Made by a program: the position numbers and the translations under genes. Below are positions 24,201 to 34,390 of a stretch of 64,000 bases of DNA, piece by piece. The notes under the pieces are model-generated. The model did no database searches. It was given only the letters and a program-made list of their open reading frames with translations, and was not told where the DNA came from. Every line of letters begins with the position of its first letter. Position 1 is the first letter of the stretch. The DNA lies in contig NC_135174.1 in the NCBI RefSeq assembly GCF_041146795.1, forward strand, positions 1,686,533 to 1,750,532, in the 5' to 3' direction. The DNA is from Maylandia zebra (taxonomy: Eukaryota; Chordata; Actinopteri; Cichliformes; Cichlidae).

Positions 24201-27200
24201 AGCCACGTGGACAAGAAACAGGGTAACTATGTGCGAATGCTGTTTGTTGATTACAGTTCAGCGTTTAACACAATAGTGCCCTGCAGACTGTTCGCAAAGC
24301 TGAGGGATCTGGGACTTAACAGCCATCTGTGTGCATGGGTGTTGGACTTCCTCACTGGCAGAACTCAGGTGGTGAGGGTGGGCAGGTGCTTCTCCAACAG
24401 CATCACCATCAACACAGGAGCACCTCAGGGATGTGTCCTCTCGCCACTGCTCTACTCCCTCTACACTTCAGACTGTGTGGCCACCCATGGCTCCAACACC
24501 ATTGTGAAGTTTGCTGACGACACAGTGGTGTTGGGTGCCATCTCCAACAACGATGAGGTGGCCTACATGGACGAAGTGAAGAATCTGGCATCGTGGTGCC
24601 AGGACAACCACCTCCAGCTGAACGTCAGCAAGACCAAGGAGCTGGTGATGGACTTCAGAAGGGGTCAGCACAGAGACTACAAGCCCATTATCATCAATGG
24701 AGCTCCAGTGGAGAGGGTGCAGTCCTTCAAGTATCTTGGTGTCCACATCTCCTCAGACCTGACATGGGCTGCCCACATTCAGGTCCAGACCAAAAAGGCT
24801 AGGCAGCGCCTGTATCACCTACGACAACTGAGGAAGTTCAGGGTCTCTCCAAAGATCCTCAGGATTTTCTATACAGGCGCTGTGGAGAGCATCCTCACAC
24901 AGAACATGACATCGTGGTTTGGGAACAGCTGTGTGAAGGACCAAAAAGCTCTCCAGAGAGTGATCTGTACAGCAGAACGCTGCTGCAGGATTGCTCTCCC
25001 CCCGCTTCAGGACACCTACACCAGGAGATGCCGGACTAGAGCAGCGCAGATACTGAAGGACCCGTCCCATCCTGGCAACAAACTGTTCCAACTTCTGCAA
25101 TCTGGTAGAAGGTTCCGCATCTTCCGGGCAAGGACAGAGAGACTCAAGAGGAGCTTCTATCCCCAAGCCATCCGGGCCCTAAACACACACACCCGCCCTC
25201 TCACATCATCTATAATTGACTGAGACAGGACTCTTCCAGACACTAAACCAAGGCACAATGTACATTTCAATTCCTTTAATTTTAAATATGTCTATATTGT
25301 CTATCCTGTAAAATAGTCAGATGTCTATTCATATTAATGTACAGAATTCACTTGCTTGCTGCTACTACTGCACATTCACCCAGTGTATATACTATATGTG
25401 TGTGTGTGTGTGTGTGTGTATATGTATGTCGAGGAGCGTGTCAGGCTACATTTCACTGTGTGTTATACTTGTATAACTATGCATGTGACAAATAATAAAG
25501 AACCTTGAACCTTGAAAATGCTGCAGCAAGAGTCCTGACAGGGACTAGAAAGAGAGAGCAGATTTCTCCTGTTTAGGCTTCCTGTTAAATCCAGAATTCA
25601 AAATCCTGCTCCTCACATACAAGGTCTTAAATAATCAGGCCCCATCTTATCTTAATGATCTTGTAGTACCATATCAGCCTATTAGAGCACTTCGCTCTCG
25701 CTCTGCAGGCCTACTTGTTGTTCCTAGAGTATTTAAAAGTAGAATGGGAGGCAGAGCCTTCAGTTTTCAGGCCCCTCTTCTGTGGAACCAGCTTCCAGTT
25801 TGGATTCAGGAGACAGACACTATCTCTACTTTCAAGATTAGGCTTCAAACTTTCCTTTTTGCTAAAGCATATAGTTAGGGCTGGACCAGGTCACCCTGAA
25901 TCCTCCCTTAGTTATGCTGCTGGGGATTCCCATGATGCACTGGGTGTTTCTTCTTCTTCACTCACTGTCTGTTTATAAAACTCTTAGAATTTTGCACACA
26001 GCTCTGCAGGAGTCTATTCAAACCCTTATGCTGTCTCATCACAAAGATAATGTGCTGTAGCCACATGGATCGATGCAGATCTGAAACAAAGCAGAGTTAC
26101 TGCCATTATATCCAGTCTACATATGGAGATGCAGTGGGATGCTCTAAGAAATCTTAGGTTAAAGTCTTTTCTGTTGTCTCTTCACCAGGAGCTAACATCA
26201 TCAACACTAACTGCTCAGCAGCTCACACCCGACAGGCTCTGTGCTGCAAGATGTCTGTAGAGTACGATAAATTCATCGAGTCTCAGAGGAAGTGAGTGAT
26301 TGCAAGGATGGAGCAGTTAGCTCTGACTCAGCCTGCACGTCTGACCCTGTGTGTTTGCGTCGTAGGTGGTTCTGCCACGTGGATGATGACAACTACGTGA
26401 TCCTGCCCAGCCTGCTGCAGCTGCTCTCGTCTTACCACCACAGCCAGGACGTCTACCTGGGCCGGCCCAGTCTGGATCACCCTATAGAGGCTGCAGAGAG
26501 GGTCAAGAGTGACGGTTCGGTGGGTCAGCTTTCCGCTTTTATGGCTCCACTCGCACACAAATAAGGGAAATTTGGCGACGCTGTCCACAGTCCCCTGTGA
26601 CATGAAAGTTGGCGACATGTAATAAGAGCTAGCTAATGTGCTCTTTCCTTTCTGGTTCAGGTGTCTGTCAAGTTCTGGTTTGCTACAGGTGGAGCAGGTT
26701 TCTGTATCAGTCGAGGTCTGGCCCTGAAAATGAGTCCGTGGGCCAGGTAGGATGCTGCCTCTGCTTTGAAAGGATTTCTACGCTCTTATATTTTGTACAT
26801 TCTGGTGCAAAATATATACATTTATACACATATGCATGCTCTTTTCAACTCGCATCAAATCTCTGCGCAGCCCTTGTGAGGGTGACACGTCCTCTTGATT
26901 TTCTGCATGGTTGATCCTGAGAAAGCTCAGCTTGGACACTGTTGTCTTGTGTTTTCAGTTTGGGGAATTTCATCAGCACAGCAGAGAAGATCCGACTTCC
27001 AGATGACTGTACCATCGGCTACATCATCGAGGCGCTGTTGGAGGTCGCTTTGACACACACGCACCTTTTCCACTCTCACCTGGAGAACCTGCAGAAGCTG
27101 CCCATTGACACTGTGCTGGAGCAGGTGAGCCAGAGGTGGCCGGGGACGGCGTTTTACAGAGCTCTGAAACAAAACCTGAAAAACTTCTAAATGTAGTTCA

Positions 27201-28151
27201 GTTAACAGATTTTATAAAATGACCCACAAAACCAGTGTGAACTAAAGGTGAGCGGGAGATGATACCAACCCACTCAGTTTGATAACGGAAGCTCAGATTC
27301 ATCCCAATATAGTTTAATATCTTGATGCATTTAGGAAACATTTAGGAAATACAACCTTACAAAGAATTCAGTTCAGTTTTATTTACACAGCGCCAAATCA
27401 CAACAGTCGCCTCAAGGTGCTTTATATTGTACGGTAGACCCTACAATAATACATACAGAGAAAACCCAACCAAGGCTCAGGGGGGGCGGGGCCATCTGCT
27501 GTGATTGGTTGGGGTGAGAGAAGGAAGACAGGATACAGACATGCTGTGGAAGAGAGACAGAGGTTAATAACAGATATGATTCAATGCAGAGAGGTCTGTT
27601 AACACATGAGTGAAGAAGAAACACCCAGTGCATCATGGGAATCCCCCAGCAGTCTACGTCTATTGCAGCATAACTAAGGGAGGATTCAGGGTCAGCTGGT
27701 CCAGCCCTAACTACATGTTTTTGTATTTAATGTATACATTTGTTTAGATTCACTAAAATCCGTCATTTTCACATAAGGGGGGTTTTCAGTGGCAGCAGCT
27801 GTGACGTCAGTCTCCATTAAATGTTGATTTATTGTACACTGTATGATTGTTTTGCTGTAGGTGACTCTGAGTTACGGAGGGTTTGAGAACAGAAGAAATG
27901 TAGTCGGTGTGGTTGGAGGGTTTTCACTGGCTGAGGACCCCACAAGGTAAACACTGACACTCGCTGTGTCTGAACATCAGGAAGCATGGTTACGTTTACC
28001 ATCTGTATGAGCTGCGATCACAGTTGTTCTAATTATTGTTGATGGTTTCCTGTAATGAACTCTTTGTGTTCACAGGTTTAAGACGGTCCACTGCCTTCTG
28101 TATCCTGACACTGAGTGGTGTCCAGAGCTCAAACCGCGCCACAGAAACTGA
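16276..28151 (+). CDS. rfng: Radical fringe, beta-1,3-N-acetylglucosaminyltransferase (GT31), 8 exons
   Basis: Golgi type II enzyme that adds GlcNAc to O-fucose on Notch EGF repeats and so tunes Notch-ligand choice. Exons: 16276-16743, 21380-21428, 26189-26291, 26366-26519, 26661-26746, 26959-27124, 27861-27946, 28076-28151; frame is kept throughout, 395 aa. It shows a signal anchor ([17 protein letters not shown]), a long basic stem, [27 protein letters not shown], the metal-binding DDD in HVDDDNYV (213-215), [37 protein letters not shown] and [11 protein letters not shown]. The protein is longer than human RFNG (331 aa), mainly in the stem. An in-frame ATG at 16249 would add nine residues; 16276 is preferred because it leads directly into the anchor. 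LFNG and MFNG share these motifs; adjacency to dcxr and rac3 decides for rfng. Intron 2 (4.8 kb) is mostly LINE. Confidence 0.93.
17890..18298. repeat. Long imperfect (GT)n / (GTGC, GAGT) tract
   Basis: About 410 bp of GT repeats interrupted by GCGC, GAGCG and GCTGTG variants that recur in blocks, so part of it is a higher-order tandem repeat. Long alternating purine-pyrimidine DNA of this type can adopt Z-DNA. The Cys-Val and Thr-His open frames on both strands are artefacts. Confidence 0.95.
18773..20115. mobile_element. Tc/mariner-superfamily transposon, ISRm11-like, degenerate copy
   Basis: The inverted ends CAGTTTTTTCTGATTGCTTAA match exactly, and each is flanked by TA (18771-18772 and 20116-20117), the Tc/mariner target duplication. 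Inside, at about 19137-19510 on the plus strand, is an Arg/Gly-rich leader followed by [29 protein letters not shown], which resembles the helix-turn-helix part of ISRm11-like transposases in fish. The leader has stops, and the DDE catalytic part is missing, so this copy cannot make transposase. Confidence 0.82.
20603..20662 (-). mobile_element. RTE-like LINE 3' tail fragment
   Basis: The minus strand reads GCTGCTGCCCCCGCGACC then GGATAAAGCGGATGAAGATGGATGG, the 3' end of a very common fish RTE/Expander-type LINE. Confidence 0.6.
20906..21015 (+). mobile_element. RTE-like LINE C-terminal fragment with hairpin
   Basis: Homologous to 44020-44178. It contains a perfect 18-bp inverted repeat (20913-20930 against 20938-20955) around a 7-nt loop. 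Confidence 0.55.
22533..25223 (+). CDS. Chimeric LINE ORF: L2 ORF2 segment fused in frame to CR1-like endonuclease-reverse transcriptase
   Basis: An 896-codon open frame. Residues 1-68 come from the L2 ORF2 ([19 protein letters not shown]). From about residue 69 it is the nested CR1-like ORF: C-terminal half of the AP endonuclease with SDHN, a linker, and a reverse transcriptase with FVDYSSAFN (motif A), [11 protein letters not shown] (motif B) and FADD (motif C). A C-terminal Cys/His-containing region follows. The N-terminal endonuclease half and ORF1 are missing, so autonomous retrotransposition is unlikely. It lies within an rfng intron on the same strand; expression as a host protein is not suggested. 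Confidence 0.8.
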   Translation: MSFNAHIKKICKTAFFHLCNISKVRNILSQSDTEKLVHAFITSRLDDCNSLLSGSPKNSLKSLQLIQNERESNKTKGGGVCFMINRKCCDARSISTLSSGCSPHLEFLSIKCRPFYLPCEFTSVIATAVYIPPQADTGMALSELHDVLSSLQNKDPGAALIVAGDFNKANLRQVMPNFYQHVSCPTRGDRILDHCYTPYKQGYKAVSHPAFGKSDHNAIFLIPQYKQSIRREDVTTREVKRWTAQSEATLQDALNDVDWDMFRACAVDNEFTEVAVCFVNMLAEEIIPTARVTTFPNQKPWMDRSIRTAVNARTASYNAGLTTGDMSAYKAASYGVRRAVRDAKRRYRERVESRFHQGDTRSMWHGLRTITDYKARDTAPINADSAFTNELNRFYARFEVSQAANAIYRLTTEDSDVISERPVTSIAEHDVRAALRRVNTRKAAGPDGITGCLLRCCADQLAGVFTYIFNESLAKSVVRTCFKRSTIIPVPKNSKPSSLNDYRPVALTSVVMKVFERLLKNIISSSIPDTTDPLQFAYRSNRSTEDAIAHVLHTTLSHVDKKQGNYVRMLFVDYSSAFNTIVPCRLFAKLRDLGLNSHLCAWVLDFLTGRTQVVRVGRCFSNSITINTGAPQGCVLSPLLYSLYTSDCVATHGSNTIVKFADDTVVLGAISNNDEVAYMDEVKNLASWCQDNHLQLNVSKTKELVMDFRRGQHRDYKPIIINGAPVERVQSFKYLGVHISSDLTWAAHIQVQTKKARQRLYHLRQLRKFRVSPKILRIFYTGAVESILTQNMTSWFGNSCVKDQKALQRVICTAERCCRIALPPLQDTYTRRCRTRAAQILKDPSHPGNKLFQLLQSGRRFRIFRARTERLKRSFYPQAIRALNTHTRPLTSSIID
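22738..25514 (+). mobile_element. CR1/Rex1-like LINE inserted in the L2 element
   Basis: A 5'-truncated non-LTR retrotransposon of about 2.8 kb. It starts inside the AP endonuclease domain ([19 protein letters not shown]), runs through an open reverse transcriptase and ends with AATAATAAAGAACCTTGAACCTTG. Target duplications AAAATG lie at 22732-22737 and 25515-25520. The ORF has no internal stop, so the insertion is young. Confidence 0.9.
25398..25418. repeat. (GT)n tract in LINE 3' UTR
   Basis: Short GT repeat at a position where the sister copy at 12.8 kb has TATG units instead. Confidence 0.85.
27368..27715 (-). mobile_element. L2 LINE 3' end, antisense in rfng intron 6
   Basis: On the minus strand it starts with the AGTTAGGGCTGGACCAGCT segment of the L2 3' region and ends in the short L2 tail near 27368. 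It lies in opposite orientation to the L2 copy in intron 2. Confidence 0.8.
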
Positions 28152-28205
28152 ATTCCAGTGTGAACATTTATCCTGCAGAGTCGCTCTGAACTCTCTCTGA
28201 TATTC

Positions 28206-28211
28206 ATTAAA
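28206..28211 (+). terminator. Candidate rfng poly(A) signal ATTAAA
   Basis: ATTAAA 55 bp after the rfng stop codon. It is the second most common poly(A) hexamer; a later signal is possible. Confidence 0.4.
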
Positions 28212-28916
28212 CACACAGTGAAGCCTTAAAAACTGAAGCCAAAGAAGCTGTTTGAAGACCATCCAGGCCTGCAGAGCAGAGTTTCTCCACTTCTAACACG
28301 CTTTTAAGAGTCGACCTTCTCTCAATTCAACATATATTTGTAGCATGTTTTTTATGGTCGAGCGGAAGCTGAAAAGGTGAAGTTCAAGAACAGCGCTCAG
28401 GACGACAATGAGGCGTTCACTTTTGCATCTACACCGAACATGAACGTGATTGGATGACACATGATGATCTTAGAAAGCCTCTCTGAGACCCTCAGTGACC
28501 CTGGTTGAGCTCCGGGTAACCGCGGGGCGATTATCTGTGAGTGACTGTGACTGTTGCTAAAGTCACTCTAACAATGATGGACAGCTGGTGTACAAATGCT
28601 TCATGCGTGTGCAGGTTGTGCGTCGTTCAAGCCAACAAAGCCAAAGTTGTTTTTAAAGGGCGACGGTAAAGCCGAGGGGAAAATCATGACTGTAAAACGC
28701 AGCCTCTCTTCTCCCTGAGCTCGGCGAGTTTAGGTCAACAGCTCTTACATGACAGATGTATGTGGAAACCTCTCTGTTCCTGTTACTTTGGTAAATCCCT
28801 GACTGGAGTTTAAAAGCTTTTTAAAAAGTATTAAAACAGTTTGAAGGAGGTAGAAGATTGCTGGTTGGCTGTTTCAGCTGCGGTCTGAAGAAGCATGAGG
28901 TCTATTATTGTGACGC
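28212..28916. other. rfng 3' flank, no gene recognised
   Basis: Mixed-composition sequence with no supportable ORF. It may include the rfng 3' UTR if the early ATTAAA is not used. Confidence 0.4.
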
Positions 28917-29372
28917 CTGTTTTCTAGGGGTGCAACGATACACAAAATTCACGGTTCGATATTTTTTCAATACAAAAAAATGTTCACGCCTTTTTAATTT
29001 GTAATTTATTAAAATTATAAATATATATTTTAACTCAAAAGTACAGTTTTTAAATTTAATGTTGCTGAAACAACAAAGGGATAAAAAATAAATCTATCTG
29101 ATGGAGGAATCCCTCATCTTTGGAAAAGAGTTTATTACAGAGAAATGTCTCTTTCAAAATAAAAGCTCTACTATCCGCTTCTTCTGGGCTATATTCTCAG
29201 CAGCATATTAAACATATCAGGTCCCCATAAGGAGAATCATGTGCTAACTGCTGTCTAAATGACTCGGGTAAAGTTTGTAGCATGCGTGCTTGTTGTTTTT
29301 GTCTGCTTCCACTTGTCTTTGCACTAGGATGCTGTCGGAGTAAATGTGCAGTCATATTCGTTGTGTTCCCAC

Positions 29373-29510
29373 TAGTGCTGTCAGCGTTAATCTGAAATGA
29401 CGTTAACGCCACAACACGGCAAATCTCCGTTAACGAGCTACCGCGGATCACCCCGTGCGTGGGGCTGGATGGCGTCAACACGTTAACGAGCTAACTGCGC
29501 TAACACACTA
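29373..29510. mobile_element. 138-bp MITE (hAT-like) nested in the hAT element
   Basis: Starts TAGTG and ends CACTA, with partly matching inverted ends, rich in GTTAACG. Perfect 8-bp duplications GTTCCCAC flank it at 29365-29372 and 29511-29518. Confidence 0.82.
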
Positions 29511-29774
29511 GTTCCCACCCATGTAATTGAGCATTGCGTGGCACATCCAACATACTGTTTTACTTTAGTCCATGACGCGCTTACCTACAGGGTCATACGT
29601 CACATGAAAACCAAAATAATTCCAAACGTCAGATCTGAATGAGGGTGGGGGAGGTTCAATTTGCCATGTAAAGCACTTTGTGCTACATTTTTTCTGTATG
29701 AAAAGTGCTTTATAAATAAAGATTGATTGATTGATGTTGCAACGAGCTTAGCTTCTGTCTCGCTAGCTTGCCCT

Positions 29775-29842
29775 GCGCTCAGTGGATCTGCGTTCGACTA
29801 CTCCGCCTAGGCTGCACTGTCGAGCGCAGATCCACTGAGCGC
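29775..29842. repeat. Inverted repeat (hairpin) inside the hAT element
   Basis: 18-bp arms at 29775-29792 and 29825-29842 are exact reverse complements. With the next six bases the arms reach 24 bp with one mismatch, leaving a loop of about 20 nt. Confidence 0.85.
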
Positions 29843-29987
29843 TCAACACAGACAGCACCGTCAGAAGGAAAGTTGATCAAATAAATTAAAAATGTTGTAT
29901 TGTTCGATACATATGCGTACCGAACCGAAAGCACTGTATCGAACGGTTCAATATCCATACGAGTATCGTTGCACCCCTACTGTTTTC

Positions 29988-32900
29988 TGTTTCTGTGTGA
30001 TTAGACGGACTGCTGCAGAGGAGCAGATGGTGGTAAAAAGCGACACTAACATCGTTCTGCTGCTTTGCAGTTTAGTTTTAAACAGGGTCATTGAAAGATT
30101 GGTGTTTGCTGTGAGTCCAACATGTAGACGTGCGCACAGGAAGGACCTCACTGTACTATCATGTACTTGTACGCTCACGATGCAAGAACAGGATGTTCAT
30201 TCTATTAGGATCTGAGGTCATATGAAATATTAGTGACAGACATGAACTTGGATCAACATGAATGTTTGATACGAGTAGACATGTGACCTCCTGTGGCCGA
30301 GCGCTGCTTTGCTCCTGGCACTCCTACAACGTTACCAGCTGTGGTGACGTGGGGAGTGTCCGTGCGGACTCTTTGGGTTTTATGTAAACCTGCTTTGCAT
30401 GTCTTGTAGTTTTAGCTCCACAGGAATGATGGGCGGTCACAGGCTGGAGTAAAGCCAACCTCAGCATCAGTTCATGAAATGAATAATGTTGGTTGTAGTT
30501 TGGAGCTTCAGTCAGGTCCAAGGGTCAGCACTTTGTTTTCACAAACACCAGCAGTGATTCAGTAATAATAAGCTGTAGCTTACACTTACAGTGGATGTTT
30601 GCTTCCTGCAGCCTGTTCTATCAAACAGGTCCTGCTGTCAGTAGCACACAGTGGTCAGCACAGCGTAATACGAGGCTTATTCTTTTAGCTGCAGGAGCCC
30701 CAAATCAGGCTTCATAGCACCGACCAGCAGCAGCATCTTCTGCTTTTAGACGACTCTACACATTTACAGCATCCTGACCAGTGAGCACGGTGCAGGGATG
30801 TGTCACCGTCGAGTTTCTCGTGTGAAGATTTTTGCTGAACTTCCACTGCTCTGTCTTTCAAAGAGAGGAGAATGAACCGGTTCTTTGTCTCCGCCCACTC
30901 TGATCTGTATATTCAGTCACTTCTGCCGGTGAAAGCTGGTGGTGTACAGCACCAGCCTGTTTGCACAAGACTAGAAACCAAACCCCACACCACGAGTCCC
31001 ACTGCAGGTCAGTGAGTGAGTGTGTTTTTGTCAAAGCTGCCACTGCTCTGTTGTCAATAAAGCTTTCCTGCATTCCTAAGTGTTTCTGTCACATTGATCT
31101 ATTGAAGAGAAAACCACATAACCGAGACGATGCATGGAAATATTCAGTGTCATGTTGAAATCGCACGTCTGTCAGATTTATAGGAGGTTGAGTCACACAG
31201 CCTCCTCGGGAGGGTCTCCTTGTAATTAAACCACAAACTGATGAGCTCGCTGGGATCAACATGTGACGTAGTCCTTTATCACAGCTGAGTGTCCGTGGAT
31301 GGAGCACAGACAAAAAGGAGTGTGCAAATGAAAAGCGGAGCTACAAGTGAATTCAAAAATAAAATCAGCAAGAAACAACTTTTCCAGTGTAATTTTTAAA
31401 AATCTATGTAATACCAGTTACCTCGATGCCTTACAGCATGGAGTTCAAAGTCACCGCTTTGCTTTTGTTGCACACAGCATCCAAAACACCAGCTTAAAAT
31501 AAAAGTCAGTGCGAAGAAGAGGAAGGGCAGACGATGCAGTTTGATGCTGATGAATGAAAGACGAGGAGCTTTCCCCTCAGGACTGCAGTTCACGCTCCGA
31601 AATAAACAGCTAAGCTTTACAAACGTCAACATGAGTGCACACTCAGACATGAGAAAAACCTCCGGATCAGACCTGGAGCTTCAGCACAGATCGAGGAAAG
31701 TCGTGAGGAAGCATTTCAAGCCCAGACTGACATCAGAGCTGCAGAGGACGACTGTGTCATCAACGCTGAAGCCTGACCTGGAGGAGGTCAAAGAGCCCAA
31801 CAAAACAGCTACAAATCAATTGCAGAGATGCTGCAAACTGAAGAAGTGATGACACATCGACAGACATTCAGAGAAATGTGGGAAACTGAGTACGTGCCAG
31901 AGGACCCGGGTGGAGCAGAGCAGAGCTGCTGCTCCTCCACACTGGAAGGAGCCAGGGGTGGATGTTCTGAGTCGTCAATGTGAACACCACCGTGTACACT
32001 ACATTTGTTGATTAGAAAAACACCTGGAAGACGATGTGACGCCTCTTCACCCTGAACACATGCTCAGGATGCAGCAGGCAACCAGCCTTAAACGGGCCGC
32101 TAACAAACAGGACAACAGGAGGAGCTAGGCTACAGCACGGAGGTCACATGTTCCCTGATATTTAGATAAGAAGGACTTTATTTTAGGAAAAATGCTGTGA
32201 TGTTACTCAGCATTTTTCCTCTAATAGTTTGTCAGTTTTCTTTAGTTGCACTAAATTATCCAGAGGATATTCAGGACCCCGGGGCCCTGCACCGCTGGGG
32301 GCCACCCAGGAGGCACATAAAACTAACTTGAGATCTTGAAACTCTAATTATTGGTTTAATGAAGTTATTTTTCCATATCTCACCAGCGTCGCTCTCTCCA
32401 ACACTGACAAACTTGTAATTTCTTAACTTAATTAGCTTTTTTAGAAATGTCAGATATTTATTTTATTTAAAAGGAGAAAAATATTTACCCCTTTTCTACT
32501 AATGGACATGTGCCAAAAGCATTTCCTGAAAATGGATGGGGGTTTCTGAGTTGTGCAGACTAATAACATTATTTCTAACGAGTCTTCGTATATTCTTCAG
32601 TAACACTCACTGTTTTAAATGTTAGCACAGAGTGTGCAGGTGGCCCGGAAACACAGAAACATCAACTCTGATTAGAACTTCGCAGTGATCACGTTCAACA
32701 AACGAGCTTTTGGATAACAGATGATCAAATCTGTGACCTCATCATATGATTTATAATTACATGCAGATCATCCCAGTGCCTGAGAGGAACACGTGTGTCC
32801 AAGTATGTGATGAAATACATCAAATATATATTATGCAGAAAATATTCAATAACGTTAAATGGAGAAGTGAACATTTAGTGGGGGGGGGGGGGGGGGCAGG

Positions 32901-33125
32901 TTACAGTAGATCTACAGACACATTTAGTGTGCTGTGGAAATAAATCACAGCAGTGTTTCATTGGATGATTACAGTGACTTAAACTAGAGGATGCATTTGC
33001 TGCAGTGCGAATGCTGAGAGCTGAAATGTTCAATGTGCTGAATCAACAAATCTTCCAGCTGAAGGTGCAGAACTGTTGAAAGCTGAAGTGTCAAAGTTGG
33101 AAAGTAGCTGAAAATCTTTAAAATG
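29988..33125. other. Intergenic between rfng and dcxr, no gene recognised
   Basis: About 3.1 kb without a convincing ORF or RNA gene. The longest open frames (about 100 codons) lack any recognisable motif. A 17-base G run lies at 32880-32896. Confidence 0.45.
32880..32896 (+). repeat. Poly(G) run of 17
   Basis: Seventeen consecutive G, capable of forming a G-quadruplex. Length may be affected by sequencing or assembly. Confidence 0.85.
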
Positions 33126-33127
33126 TA

Positions 33128-34030
33128 GGGGAGACCGGGGATGGTTGTAACGTGGGTCAGTTGTAACACTTCCAATTTCTCCAATCAGGGCTAAGTTTCA
33201 AATGATGTGACTCATCCTGTGCATGCCCAACTCAGTTCTGCTATCACATGTGAAAAATCAGCACATTTTGTCAAACACAGACAATTTAACACGAAAAAAA
33301 AGTAATTTGTATGCCAAAAAGTAAGTTTTTCTACTTTATTTCAATTTGTAATAGCATTATCTGCTTTGCAGTTAAACTCATCAAACTTAAATTATGTTAT
33401 TTGTATGTCTATGGGGATATATTCTGTGTAAGTCTTTAGTGCTAATGTTTTAGCTGTTGGCTGTAATGTTAGCGAGTTCATGGCTATAGGAGTCTGGGTC
33501 AGTTGTAACAATAATGCAGATGTTACAACTTACCACACTATTACTTTAACTTATATTAAACAAGTTGGGGCAACGACATCAGCAGAGAGAGCTTCACTGG
33601 TCGCTTTTGTATATGCGGTTAATGCCATTGGCAACACAATTCCTCCACTGTTTGTGTTCCCACACATACATTATGCAGACCACTGTGTCAGAGATGGACC
33701 AGTAGGAAGTACTGGTAGTGGAAATAAATCAGGATGGGTGCAAGAAACAGATTCCCTCATCTTTCTGAAGCACTCTGCAAACCTCACCAAGGTAAGCCAG
33801 GATAAAAAGTAATGGAATTGCGATGCTGGTGAACAACTACATTTTTTCAGCTTCATTGTTATGTTTAAAATTGGTGCAAGAGTTGTAGGTTATAATGCCC
33901 ACTGAGCCAATGAGGCCAAACTCAAGGAAGACCAACCAAAATTAATGAAATATTCAGTTGCAGAAAATTCCATAATTTGTCTCTTTTGGGGGGTTGGAAT
34001 ATGTTCAAAAGCTAGATTTCTGCATTCTGT

Positions 34031-34079
<49 letters not shown>

Positions 34080-34390
34080 CTACATAAATGGCTCTAAGTG
34101 CATTCATGTGTTGAATAAACAAAGATTACACGTTAATGTTTTGTTAGTACCCTTATTTCATTGTGTTACATTTCACCCCAGGATATGTTACAACTAACCC
34201 AGACTATGGGGTTAATTGTAACATTTCACTCTTCGTGTTTGAGACCATACCATGCAATGGGTAATTGTGCTGCAGAGAAAATAGCTGCACATGTAAATAC
34301 TTTGCATTACATTTTGAATCCACTACCTTAAAAGAGCTTCAATTTACAGACAGAAATGTCAAAAATGTTACAACTATCCCCGGTCTCCCC
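33128..34390 (+). mobile_element. pogo/Tigger-like transposon, decayed
   Basis: The ends GGGGAGACCGGGGATGGTTG and their reverse complement differ by one base over about 25 bp. TA flanks both sides (33126-33127 and 34391-34392), the Tc/mariner target. Inside, on the plus strand around 33565-33790, is QVGATTSAERASLVAFVYAV...PPLFVFP...SGW, a DDE-1 (pogo-type) transposase segment. The N-terminal DNA-binding part and remaining catalytic residues are not found. Confidence 0.85.
34032..34078. repeat. (CA)n microsatellite
   Basis: CA repeat within the pogo-like element. Confidence 0.95.

Larger units (their letters stand above)
21870..25985 (+). mobile_element. L2-clade LINE (outer element, split by a nested LINE)
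   Basis: Two parts, 21870-22737 and 25515-25985, form one ORF2 region once the insert is ignored. The left part has reverse-transcriptase motifs ([27 protein letters not shown]) and ends ...[10 protein letters not shown]. The right part resumes with the coding for the next conserved segment and continues to the C-terminal end. The reading frame is broken in several places, and a deletion near 22065-22090 removes part of the RT core. It is inactive. Confidence 0.85.
21429..26188 (+). other. rfng intron 2
   Basis: Begins GTAAGA and ends TTCACCAG. About 3.6 kb of its 4.8 kb is the L2 element with a CR1-like LINE inside it. The remaining flanks show no further feature. Confidence 0.8.
28925..29979. 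mobile_element. hAT-type transposon carrying a nested MITE
   Basis: The ends are TAGGGGTGCAACGATAC and its exact reverse complement. Perfect 8-bp duplications CTGTTTTC lie at 28917-28924 and 29980-29987. A minus-strand piece (about 29197-29360) translates to NTTNMTAHLLRQHP, like the BED zinc-finger end of hAT transposases, so this is a decayed copy. A (GATT)n-tailed piece at about 29650-29740 may be a further insertion. Confidence 0.88.

Noticed and set aside
16276-28151. Assignment as lfng or mfng
   Set aside because: The motifs fit all fringes, but adjacency to dcxr, rac3 and lrrc45 matches the RFNG locus, and the [13 protein letters not shown] and PDTEWC parts align well with RFNG.
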